Source: an uncultured Kiloniellales bacterium
GTDB taxonomy: Bacteria > Pseudomonadota > Alphaproteobacteria > Kiloniellales > JAKSDN01
NCBI GenBank assembly: GCA_947259625.1
Contig: CAMYMY010000160.1
Span: 1 to 18,332 of the forward strand
DNA: 18,332 nt
Reading direction: 5' to 3'
The notes beneath the pieces are model-generated. The model was not told the DNA's origin and did not search any database. It worked only from the letters and a program-made list of their open reading frames with translations. Positions 6,684 through 13,370 of this stretch are shown here, piece after piece. Within the stretch, counting starts at the first letter, position 1. Each line of letters begins with the position of its first letter. The position numbers and the translations under genes are program-made.

Positions 6684-7976
6684 CTATTGCGATTGAGCGG
6701 CGTCCGTGCTGCCCAGGCGCCAGGTGTTGTCGCCGAGCTTCTCGAGGCCCTGGCGCTTGCCTTCGCCGGGCCGCCAGCCGTAGCGCAGCACGGCTATGAT
6801 GTCGGAACTGACGGCGGGGTCGGTGTAGTAGCCGTGCCGCAAGAAGCCGCCACCCGCGCCTTCGTAGACGATGACATCGAGATTGGCCATGCCGGCCATG
6901 AACTGCCGCTGCTGCGGCGTCAGTGCCGTCGGCGTAAGCGTGCCCAGGCGTTGGCGACTGTCGAACAGGCTGCTTGCCGCGGCCAACGCCTTGTCCTCGG
7001 CGTTGGAATAGATCGTCACCCGGCCGAATGCCGGCGCCATGGCCTCGCCGACGACGCGCTGCATTTCCACCTCCGCGTCGATGTCGGCGGCGACCAGAAT
7101 CAGGTTTTCGACCTTGAACGTTTCGAGCGGGTCCCGGCCGGCTGCCCGCGCCGCGATGATCAACTCACGCATAGCGGTCACGGCGATATCGGTGCCGCGG
7201 CTGTGGGCAACGATGTGAAGCTTCTCGATCTCCGGCATGCCCGCCAGGAACTTCAGGAACTGCTTCAGGTGGAGCAGCGTGTACTCGCCGGATTCGCGAT
7301 CGACCGTGTAGAACAGCAGGCCCGACGCGCCAGCGGGCCAGGTGTAGATGATCGGCACGCCCTCGCGGCCCAGGAAATGCCAGAATTCCGCCGTCGACAG
7401 CACCGCCTCGTCGAACGTCACGTTGACGCCGTGGACGTACAGGTAGACCTCCTTTTTCGACGTCAGCGCCAGGCGGGCGGCGATCTCCCGGCGCGCCTTT
7501 GCCATTGTCTGGTCGAGCCCCGCCGCAACCTCCGGATCGATCTCGATGCGACCGTTTTGCTTGACGCGGTAAAGATAGGGCGTAGCGGGAAAGCGCACGC
7601 GCTCATCGACGGACTCGACAACGAGTTCGGCAGAGGCCGCGGACGCCGGCGTGCCGGTCGCATCGACGCCCTGTCCGGTTTCCTTGATCCGCACCGTGGC
7701 CAGGCCAAGCGCGCCGGAGGCCGAGCGCTTGTTGCCGTAGGTCAAGCCGCCGCCATCCTCACCGGTTTCCGGCAATCGGTCGGTCGCGTAGAGCACCGGC
7801 AGGAGGTTTCCTTGTAGCTCGGGCGCAAGCTGCTCGAACAACGCCGTGTCCGTCTCGGTGTAGAGGCTCGGCGTCGCAATCATGGTCCGCGCGCACCCCG
7901 ACACGCCCACTGCCAGCGCCAGCAGCACCAAAGGCGGCAAGTGCCTAATAATCCGTGTCCGCTTCACCTCGTCCAT
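6684..7976 (-). CDS. DUF900-type alpha/beta hydrolase lipoprotein
   Basis: A predicted envelope-anchored serine hydrolase of 430 aa. Seen: an N-terminal signal with basic start (KRTRIIR), a hydrophobic stretch and a lipobox ending VSGC, with Cys28 as the lipidated residue. Then VLYATDR (61-67), the typical opening of DUF900 proteins, and YLYVHGVNVTFDEAV (179-192, oxyanion side). The nucleophile elbow IVAHSRGTDIA has Ser259; AADID (296-300) and the late RHGYY (His381) probably complete the triad. The substrate is unknown; the family belongs to the esterase/lipase-like hydrolases. The ATG at 7976 has AGAGGG 5 nt upstream. The gene follows the porin gene in the same direction after a 236-bp gap, which contains nothing clear. 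Confidence 0.88.
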   Translation of the reverse strand: MDEVKRTRIIRHLPPLVLLALAVGVSGCARTMIATPSLYTETDTALFEQLAPELQGNLLPVLYATDRLPETGEDGGGLTYGNKRSASGALGLATVRIKETGQGVDATGTPASAASAELVVESVDERVRFPATPYLYRVKQNGRIEIDPEVAAGLDQTMAKARREIAARLALTSKKEVYLYVHGVNVTFDEAVLSTAEFWHFLGREGVPIIYTWPAGASGLLFYTVDRESGEYTLLHLKQFLKFLAGMPEIEKLHIVAHSRGTDIAVTAMRELIIAARAAGRDPLETFKVENLILVAADIDAEVEMQRVVGEAMAPAFGRVTIYSNAEDKALAAASSLFDSRQRLGTLTPTALTPQQRQFMAGMANLDVIVYEGAGGGFLRHGYYTDPAVSSDIIAVLRYGWRPGEGKRQGLEKLGDNTWRLGSTDAAQSQ

Positions 7977-8212
7977 CTGCGCCCTCTTTCAAACCATTCG
8001 ATTTCTGTCTCATCTGCGTTCCCTTCGGTCACTACGATGAGCCAGAAATCCTCCGTTACGAAAACCCCTCAATCTGTCCCGTAGGCGCTGATGTCAGACA
8101 CTCGCCAGCGTACTTGCCACGCATAGCACGTAACTGCAGCACCCAGCGGATGTTGTTCATTGCAGATGTGCGTAGTCAGCAGCGGTTCGGGTCCCGGCAT
8201 CTTCCCATGTAT

Positions 8213-9532
8213 CTAGATTGCCAGGCGCGCCCGCAGGCCGAATACCCAGAGCTTATCCTCCTCCGGGTTGAGCGCCGGGTCGATCAGCAGTTGCACGTTC
8301 GGTGTTATCGCGATCTCGTCGGCCACCTGCCAGCGGTAGTACACCTCCGCCGCGTATTGGTCATCCAGATCAGCGCCGAACAGGGCATCGTTCGGCTGGC
8401 CCCAATTGACGCCGAATCCGAGCTGGCTCCCCGACCCCAGCGTCGCCATGCCGCCCGGCGTATAGCCGCCCCCGATGCTGACCGACCGCTCCAGCAGGCT
8501 GCCGCCGTCCTCCGCCCACCCGCCCCGCGCGAACACCAGCCATTTGTCGCCGATGGGCTTGTTGAAGGACAAGACGCCCCCCCAGCCGTCCTCTACCCCC
8601 AACGCGTCCCGTTCATCCGCGTGCCACAGGGTCAGGTGAACATTGTCGAGGTAGTAGGCCTCTTGGGACGCGCCGGTCCAGCCGATCTCGAAGTGTTTGA
8701 AATACTCGCGATCATTGAAGAACGTATCGAACCCTTCCAGGGGATCGGTGGCATCGGAGTTCTGATCCACGAGGCCGGCCATGGCGTAGACGGAATCCGT
8801 CAGCCAGGCGCCGGCGGCGAGACCCAGCGAACCGTCGTTGGTCAGGTCGAGGGCCCCAGCCCCAATACTGAAGGCGTAGTTGAAGAAGTCCGTCCAGGGG
8901 CTGACGAGGGGATAGACATCCACATAATCGCTGATGTCGAGATAACCGATGACTAGCTCGTACTCACCGTCCTGGAACTTCTGGTCCCAGTAGAGCGTGT
9001 TCAGTCGCCAGCCCTCGTCGTTGTAGGGAATGTTGGAGATCCCTACGTAGCCGAGGCCATCGCTGACGAAGGAGTTCGGCAGCGTGTTGGTGTAGCCATG
9101 CGTTTGCTCGACCAGGAACATCAGGCTGCCGGGATGATCGGTGCCTCGCCCAAAGGCCTCCCAGTACCCGCTGAAGCGGAAGATGCCGCCCGCCGCGTAC
9201 TTGTCGGCGCCGGGCAGGCGGTCGCTGGCCGTTAGGAAGACCGAGTTGTACTCCAACCCGAAGGCCAACCCGTGCTCCTCCTGCAGGTCGTCTTTCCACT
9301 CGTACCAGGGCTTCAGGAAATCCAGCTCGAGGGGCGTGTCCGTTGGAACGCGATCGGATTCGAGACGGTTGCCTACGGCATCGGGCCCGCCGAACGCCCG
9401 TTGACCCTCCTCGCTCGGCGGCTCGGAGGATTCCGCGGAAACGGATGGAATCGGGCAGAACAGACACAGCATCACGGCGAAACGGCCCCAGAGTCCCCTC
9501 CTGCTCGATCGGATTCCCCTCTTACTTTTCAT
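8213..9532 (-). CDS. OprB-type carbohydrate-selective outer-membrane porin
   Basis: A 439-aa outer-membrane beta-barrel expected to let sugars or other small polar organics diffuse in. Seen: a signal peptide with a basic N-terminus and hydrophobic core, likely cut after PSVSA (residue 33). Then come a short periplasmic segment, and from about residue 80 alternating aromatic/glycine beta strands typical of OprB (for example GLAFGLEYNSVFLTAS, RFSGYWEAFGRGT, NTLYWDQKFQDGEYELVIGY). The last strand is VFGLRARLAI. The order DxY/WxxxG, 'NTLYWDQ', and 'QLGFGVNWGQP' near the C-terminal third fit the family. The ATG at 9532 has GAGG 5 nt upstream. It is downstream of the alpha/beta hydrolase (132-bp gap with a strong hairpin), so it may have its own promoter. 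Substrate preference cannot be read from sequence. Confidence 0.87.
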   Translation of the reverse strand: MKSKRGIRSSRRGLWGRFAVMLCLFCPIPSVSAESSEPPSEEGQRAFGGPDAVGNRLESDRVPTDTPLELDFLKPWYEWKDDLQEEHGLAFGLEYNSVFLTASDRLPGADKYAAGGIFRFSGYWEAFGRGTDHPGSLMFLVEQTHGYTNTLPNSFVSDGLGYVGISNIPYNDEGWRLNTLYWDQKFQDGEYELVIGYLDISDYVDVYPLVSPWTDFFNYAFSIGAGALDLTNDGSLGLAAGAWLTDSVYAMAGLVDQNSDATDPLEGFDTFFNDREYFKHFEIGWTGASQEAYYLDNVHLTLWHADERDALGVEDGWGGVLSFNKPIGDKWLVFARGGWAEDGGSLLERSVSIGGGYTPGGMATLGSGSQLGFGVNWGQPNDALFGADLDDQYAAEVYYRWQVADEIAITPNVQLLIDPALNPEEDKLWVFGLRARLAI

Positions 9533-9610
9533 GTCAACCTCGGGTTACGGGCCTTGATCGAAAGCACGTCGCGTTGGGTCTGAAGGAGGATTGCCGCCTC
9601 CTGACGGCAC

Positions 9611-9648
9611 CCGGCCGCCGGTGCACCTGCACCTGCACCGGCGGCCGG
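9611..9648 (-). terminator. Strong GC-rich hairpin after the alpha/beta hydrolase gene
   Basis: CCGGCCGCCGGTGCA (9611-9625) and TGCACCGGCGGCCGG (9634-9648) form a perfect 15-bp stem with an 8-nt loop, starting 17 bp after the hydrolase stop on the minus strand. There is no T tract behind it, so intrinsic termination is uncertain. It could instead protect the 3' end of the upstream mRNA and set different levels of hydrolase and porin. Confidence 0.5.
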
Positions 9649-9664
9649 GGTGGCGCTTGGCACT

Positions 9665-10555
9665 TTAGGCCTCCTTCACATCCGCCCGTGCAGTGCTGGC
9701 CTCCGACTCGAACCATTCCAGCATCAGCTTGTTGACGTCGTCCGGGTGGTCCAGCATGGACCAGTGACCGCCCTGGATGATCTCAACGCGGCACTCGGCG
9801 TCCATGCGGCTGGGCGTGTCGATGGCCTGCGTCTTCCACAGGAACATGTCGTCCTCAGGGAAGATCACCATGGTCGGCACCTTGCAGTTCGGCCACACGT
9901 TCGGATTCTTGGCCTGTTCCAGATAGCCCACGGGAACATGGTTGGCCCTGTCGTAGTTGAGCCACTCGATGCGGCCGGTTTCCTTGATGGCCGCGATGAC
10001 GTTTTCCGCCTCGGGGTGCTGACAAAAGAAATTGCGGAAGAACGCAAAATCGTTGGCCATGTAAAGTTCCTCAACCCCGTCCAGACAGTGCATGTACATG
10101 TACCAGTTGTCCTTCAGGCACTCGTACATGCGCTCCGGGGTTTCTAGGGCCTGGTTAAAGAAGCATCCCATGTGGCCGACCGACATGGAGATGAACTTGC
10201 GGAACAGCTCCGGCCGTTGAAGGACCATGGGCCAGCCGATGGCCGAGCCCCAGTCGTGGCCCATCAGGCAAATGTCCTTCAGGCCGAGGGTATCGATGAT
10301 CTCGAACATGTGGCCGATGATGCTTTCAACTTGATAATGCTCGACCTCCACCGGCCGGTCGGTCTTGCCGTAGCCGAGCGTGTCCGGCACGATCACGCGG
10401 TAGCCGGCCTTCAGCAGCGCCGGCGCCTGATACTTCCAGCAGCTGCCGTCGTCCGGCATGCCGTGAACCAGGAAGGCGACTTTGTCGCCCGTGCCCTGGT
10501 CGCTGACATGGTAGTTGTAGCCGCCGATTTTCATCGTCTTGCCTGGTAGACTCAT
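9665..10555 (-). CDS. Epoxide-hydrolase-like alpha/beta hydrolase
   Basis: A cytoplasmic alpha/beta hydrolase of 296 aa with an aspartate nucleophile. Seen: the oxyanion motif HGMPD (31-35; epoxide hydrolases carry HGxP), the nucleophile elbow GHDWGS with Asp101, an acid in FPEDDMF (Asp235 or Asp236) and the base His264 in GGHWSMLDHPDD. Cap-domain tyrosines (for example YMYM, 152-155, and Tyr201) could serve as ring-opening residues. The Asp-Trp pair occurs in epoxide hydrolases and also in haloalkane and fluoroacetate dehalogenases, so the reaction is either epoxide or carbon-halogen hydrolysis. The HGxP motif and tyrosines favour epoxide. No signal peptide is present. The ATG at 10555 is preceded by AGAGGGTGA. 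A candidate AraC site ends 110 bp upstream, and the short AraC gene lies beyond it. Confidence 0.88.
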   Translation of the reverse strand: MSLPGKTMKIGGYNYHVSDQGTGDKVAFLVHGMPDDGSCWKYQAPALLKAGYRVIVPDTLGYGKTDRPVEVEHYQVESIIGHMFEIIDTLGLKDICLMGHDWGSAIGWPMVLQRPELFRKFISMSVGHMGCFFNQALETPERMYECLKDNWYMYMHCLDGVEELYMANDFAFFRNFFCQHPEAENVIAAIKETGRIEWLNYDRANHVPVGYLEQAKNPNVWPNCKVPTMVIFPEDDMFLWKTQAIDTPSRMDAECRVEIIQGGHWSMLDHPDDVNKLMLEWFESEASTARADVKEA

Positions 10556-10665
10556 CTTTTCTCACCCTCTCTTGCGATGACCGGCATTTCACCGATCGGT
10601 TGACGCTTGATTGACGCGGCCGGTGCGCCTGCGTTGTCTTCTATCTAGGAGTAGCCACGCGGCGG

Positions 10666-10685
10666 TTCTGGCCATTGCATGCCAA
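10666..10685 (-). promoter_or_regulatory. Candidate AraC operator, site 2 (upstream of the alpha/beta hydrolase)
   Basis: In the direction of the hydrolase gene the site reads TTGGCATGCAATGGCCAGAA. It lies 12 bp after the stop of the short AraC gene and 110 bp before the hydrolase start. A TAGATA hexamer about 18 bp downstream of the site could be the -10 element, placing the site where an activator would replace a -35. Confidence 0.7.
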
Positions 10686-10697
10686 TCTGCCGTACGC

Positions 10698-11045
10698 TCA
10701 ACTGCGAGGGTTGGCCTGTAGACGCAGCCGCTGCCGATAGGCCCGCGGCGACATGTGCGTCCAACGCCGGAAGGCGCGGCTGAAACTGCTCGGATCGGTG
10801 TAGCCGGCGGCCCGCGCGGCGTCCGCGATGGACGCGTCCAGTTCCTGCAGCAGGCGGCAGGCCACCTCCCGCCGAACCCCGTCCACCAGGTCCTCGTACA
10901 CGAACCCGCGCACGCGCAGCTGGCGCTGCAGAGTACGCACGGAAATGTGGAGCCCGCATGCCGTGTACCCAATGGTCGGGTAGCGCGACGGCAACTGCTC
11001 GGCGATCAGACGGCGGCAGGTTTCGATGAGGCCCGGTTGTTTCAT
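10698..11045 (-). CDS. AraC-type DNA-binding domain protein lacking the sensor domain
   Basis: A 115-aa protein (from the ATG at 11045) that consists almost only of the C-terminal AraC domain with two helix-turn-helix motifs: about 26-46 (GLHISVRTLQRQLRVRG) and 73-95 (IADAARAAGYTDPSSFSRAF), ending in the conserved MSPRAYRQRL. It is clearly related to the C-terminal third of the full-length regulator encoded divergently from about 11285. Usual members are about 330 aa with an N-terminal ligand-binding domain, absent here. A TTG at 11141 is in frame and would give 147 aa, but it lies inside operator site 3 and has no ribosome-binding site; the ATG also lacks a good one. It may be a working autoregulator or competitor, or the remnant of a truncated paralogue. 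Confidence 0.7.
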   Translation of the reverse strand: MKQPGLIETCRRLIAEQLPSRYPTIGYTACGLHISVRTLQRQLRVRGFVYEDLVDGVRREVACRLLQELDASIADAARAAGYTDPSSFSRAFRRWTHMSPRAYRQRLRLQANPRS

Positions 11046-11121
11046 GGATTTGACACGGAGCTGCAGATCATCAAATCTACGCGGCAGTTGAGTTAGCTTC
11101 CTAAAGCCTGCTCGCAGGCGC

Positions 11122-11141
11122 TTCTGGCCATGGCGCGCCAA
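11122..11141 (-). promoter_or_regulatory. Candidate AraC operator, site 3 (upstream of the short araC gene)
   Basis: In the direction of the short araC gene it reads TTGGCGCGCCATGGCCAGAA. It is the most divergent copy: the first half has GC where the others have AT. It lies 76 bp before the ATG at 11045. Its centre is 70 bp from the centre of site 4, and the two face outward toward their own genes. Confidence 0.6.
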
Positions 11142-11191
11142 TTTGAAAAGCGCAGCATTCTCTTGCTAGAATTGTTCTGCCGATCGGGCGA

Positions 11192-11211
11192 TTGGCATGA
11201 GATGGCCAGAA
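11192..11211 (+). promoter_or_regulatory. Candidate AraC operator, site 4 (upstream of the full-length araC gene)
   Basis: On the plus strand it reads TTGGCATGAGATGGCCAGAA, 73 bp before the proposed start of the full-length regulator. It matches all 17 fixed positions of the four-copy consensus. Its spacing to the gene nearly equals that of site 3 to the short araC gene (76 bp). Confidence 0.7.
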
Positions 11212-11284
11212 CGTCGTGGCGTGAAATGTCAAGAAGACGCTGCCAACGGCAGCAGAATACGGACCACGTTGAGGGGGAAAGGCC

Positions 11285-12316
11285 ATACAACCGATACACA
11301 CTTATCGCGTCGCCCACCTCTTGCCTTTTCTCGATGTGCTGGAGGAAATCGGTGCACCGGTGGAGCAGGGCCTGCGCCAGTTCAAGCTGCCGACGCAGCT
11401 CGATGAGCGGCCGAACGCGGCATTACCGGTTGGGCCGACGCTCGACTTCTTATCGACGATCGCCCGTAAGGAAGGCATAAGCGAACTGGGGTATCGCGCG
11501 GTGCAACGCGTTTCACTAGCTGATTTTGATGCTCGCGTTGTCAATGGCGTCTTCCATTCGCCGACCCTGCAGGCGGGTCTGCAGAGTTTCTGCAAATTGG
11601 CCCCGGCGATCGAGGACACGTCGCTCGAGTTTCGAATCGCCGCCGGGGACACGGCGTGCCGGATCTCATGCACCGGACACGCGCCGGGCCATTGGCCCGG
11701 CCTGCGCCATTCGGAGTGGGGTAACGTTATGGCGCTGGTCGCCGTCGTACGGGCTTTCGCCGGCTCGTCCTGGAGCCCGCCTGAGATCGCTTTCGCATCT
11801 CCCGCGCCGCTTTCCCGCTACGCCTCGGAACGGTTTCCGAACACCCGGCTGCTCGTCGGCCAGGAGGCCGCGTGGATCACGGTACCGCGCGGGATGCTGA
11901 GCCTGACCGCGCGGTCCGGCAGGCCTCGACCGGCAAAAGCCGATCCGGAATTCGACGCCGAATTGGCAGACGACGCGCCCTGCGGGCTGCGACGCATTCT
12001 GGGGACCTACCTGAGCGAAGGCTGTCCGACGATCGACTTCGCCGCCGAGCTTGCCGGCGTTAGCGTGCGCACCTTCCAGCGCAAGCTGGGCGCGCACGGC
12101 CTGACCTACTCCGACCTGGTACAGCAGGCGCGCTTCGATGTGGCCGCGAAGCTGCTGCGCACCACTGACGCCAAGATGCTGGAGATCGCTTATGAAGGCG
12201 GCTACGACGACCCCTCGCACTTCAGCCGCGCTTTCCGCCGCATGGCCGGCTGCAGCCCGCGCGAATACCGCCGCCAGCGCGCCCGGGATGCCAGCCAGCA
12301 TCGTCTCGCCGCCTGA
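11285..12316 (+). CDS. AraC-family transcriptional regulator, full length (arabinose-binding-type sensor domain)
   Basis: A cytoplasmic regulator with an N-terminal ligand-binding domain of the 'Arabinose_bd' type (about residues 15-200: EEIGAPVEQGLRQFKLP near the start, later WGNVMALVAVVRAF and AWITVPRGML) and a C-terminal AraC domain. The two helix-turn-helix motifs are AELAGVSVRTFQRKLGAHG and LEIAYEGGYDDPSHFSRAF, followed by GCSPREYRR. The start is unusual. Related proteins begin close to a YRVA..LPFL stretch, and here TYRVAHLLPFLDVLEE is encoded upstream of the first ordinary start (TTG at 11321). The ribosome-binding site GAGGGGG (11271-11277) stands 7 nt before an ATA at 11285, which I take as the start (343 aa). 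From TTG the product would have 331 aa. It probably controls the divergent cluster through the four shared sites. Confidence 0.88.
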   Translation: MQPIHTYRVAHLLPFLDVLEEIGAPVEQGLRQFKLPTQLDERPNAALPVGPTLDFLSTIARKEGISELGYRAVQRVSLADFDARVVNGVFHSPTLQAGLQSFCKLAPAIEDTSLEFRIAAGDTACRISCTGHAPGHWPGLRHSEWGNVMALVAVVRAFAGSSWSPPEIAFASPAPLSRYASERFPNTRLLVGQEAAWITVPRGMLSLTARSGRPRPAKADPEFDAELADDAPCGLRRILGTYLSEGCPTIDFAAELAGVSVRTFQRKLGAHGLTYSDLVQQARFDVAAKLLRTTDAKMLEIAYEGGYDDPSHFSRAFRRMAGCSPREYRRQRARDASQHRLAA

Positions 12317-12581
12317 GCAACCGCCGGCCACCGTCCAGTCGCCTCCTGTACCTCTCGTCGTGATCCGAGACGAGCTCGGTTAGGTTGCTTGGATCGGGCC
12401 AGCTCGCCGGGAGCAACGGAAATTGGCGGCCCGTCAAGCCGTGCTGTGACTAAACGCTTCTATCCTGCAAGCCGATTTCAGCTTATTGGGCCTGATGGTG
12501 GCTCCTGATAGGCACCAACGGCACCGCCAGCACCCAGTACTCATTTTCATCCCCGATGGTACGCCAATTCTCCACCATCGC

Positions 12582-12604
12582 AGCCGCCTATGGGGCGGCT
12601 TTCT
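12582..12604 (+). terminator. Candidate intrinsic terminator
   Basis: AGCCGCC (12582-12588) pairs with GGCGGCT (12594-12600) around TATGG, followed by TTCT. The T tract is short. It lies about 265 bp behind the AraC regulator stop, rather far for that gene. Confidence 0.4.
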
Positions 12605-12749
12605 CGCATCAGCGCTGATCCCGCGCCCGCCGGCCGTTACGAACGATCGTCCATCTGGAAACCCGGGGCGTTGTCGATTGCCGGTCTGGGCGGGCGATGC
12701 TGAGCCGATTGCGCAGGCGAGGGGCCCCGCGAGCGCTCTCTGCGCGGTT

Positions 12750-12765
12750 TGTGCGAAAACTCACA
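12750..12765. promoter_or_regulatory. Candidate operator palindrome, copy A (upstream of the 134-aa gene)
   Basis: TGTGCGAAAACTCACA. Its reverse complement, TGTGAGTTTTCGCACA, differs by one base from the palindrome at 14171-14186 upstream of the M4 peptidase. It lies 84 bp before the start of the 134-aa gene. Confidence 0.5.
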
Positions 12766-12849
12766 GCCATCCGCGCGGTGGCCGGCTAGACCATGAGGGG
12801 GGAGACCGCCGGTTTGTGTCCGTGACACGCCGGCGCGAGGGGATTCGGA

Positions 12850-13254
12850 ATGGACTACGTCGTCAACAGGGTGGATCACTACCGGGTCCGGCACCACGGG
12901 ACGAGCGCCTACGGACCGCAGGACCTGAAGGCGTGGCTCAGTCTCTACGGCTCCGGGCACGTGACCGGCGTGGTCGGGACGATCGGCTTCTACCGGCCCG
13001 AGGCGCTGGAGTCCCGGCAGGACTGGATCGACCCGCTTGGCCGCCCGCAAGGCCATATGCCGATCGAGGAGCTCGCCGCCGTGCTGGACATGCTGCGCAA
13101 CGAACGGCCGGTCTATCTTCACTGGTCGGAGGCCTGGCGGCAGACTTGGCTGGATACCCGCGCCGAGCCGGTCCGCGAGGCGGCGGTCTCGGACCCCGCC
13201 CGTCCGGCCGACCAAACCGTGTTGCCGTTTTCCGCACGCTCCAAGGACCGGTAA
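12850..13254 (+). CDS. Conserved-looking protein of unknown function (134 aa)
   Basis: I do not recognise this protein. It starts MDYVVNRVDHYRVRHHGTSA with ATG 7 nt behind GAGGGG, a good ribosome-binding site. It has no signal peptide or membrane helix and is rich in aromatic residues (GFYRPEALESR, VYLHWSEAWRQTW). The middle, GHVTGVVGTIGFYRPEAL, alternates like beta strands; MPIEELAAVLDMLRNERPVYL looks like a helix followed by a strand. The last 30 residues are polar and probably disordered. Codon use and GC match the core genes. The FAH-family gene starts 116 bp downstream on the same strand, with a hairpin between, so partial cotranscription is possible. A candidate operator shared with the peptidase gene lies upstream. 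Confidence 0.75.
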   Translation: MDYVVNRVDHYRVRHHGTSAYGPQDLKAWLSLYGSGHVTGVVGTIGFYRPEALESRQDWIDPLGRPQGHMPIEELAAVLDMLRNERPVYLHWSEAWRQTWLDTRAEPVREAAVSDPARPADQTVLPFSARSKDR

Positions 13255-13279
13255 GCCGAAAATTCGTGCTGCGCCGGCG

Positions 13280-13306
13280 GCCCGCGCCCGGTAATGTGGC
13301 GCGGGC
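13280..13306 (+). terminator. GC-rich hairpin between the 134-aa and FAH-family genes
   Basis: GCCCGCGCC (13280-13288) and GGCGCGGGC (13298-13306) form a perfect 9-bp stem with a 9-nt loop, 25 bp behind the stop of the 134-aa gene. There is no T tract, so it may only attenuate or stabilise the transcript. Confidence 0.35.
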
Positions 13307-13370
13307 GGGCCGCTCCGGCGTATGGACGCCGGGCGCCCGTCTGTTCCGATCGACCAGCAAAGAGGCCGGC

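Larger units (their letters stand above)
12317..12849. other. Intergenic region between the araC gene and the 134-aa gene
   Basis: I see no gene in these 533 bp. They contain a terminator-like hairpin at 12582-12604 and a 16-bp palindrome at 12750-12765. The first half is lower in GC and probably marks the right end of the accessory block. A plus-strand frame stays open from 12486 into the FAH-family gene, but its product before 13371 resembles nothing. Confidence 0.5.

Noticed and set aside
6585..7817. Long plus-strand open frame (410 codons) opposite the DUF900 lipoprotein gene
   Set aside because: It mirrors the codons of the real gene, has no ribosome-binding site and a His/Arg/Asp-rich composition typical of antisense frames.
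8095..8130. Possible fifth AraC site upstream of the lipoprotein gene
   Set aside because: TGGCA and TGGCGAG occur in order on the minus strand, but their spacing differs by 2 bp from the four good copies and the flanking bases do not match.
12499..12577. Short minus-strand peptide frame starting MVENWRTIGDENEYW
   Set aside because: It looks protein-like, but it is only about 31 codons, has no ribosome-binding site and matches nothing I know.
12000..12849. Duplicated tRNA-Glu 3' end as right attachment site of an island
   Set aside because: I looked for repeats of the T arm and acceptor sequence and found only a trivial 7-base match, so no attachment site is claimed.
12486..13370. N-terminal extension of the FAH-family protein by about 295 residues
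   Set aside because: The frame is open, but it runs across the 134-aa gene, shows no domain and would skip the good start at 13371.
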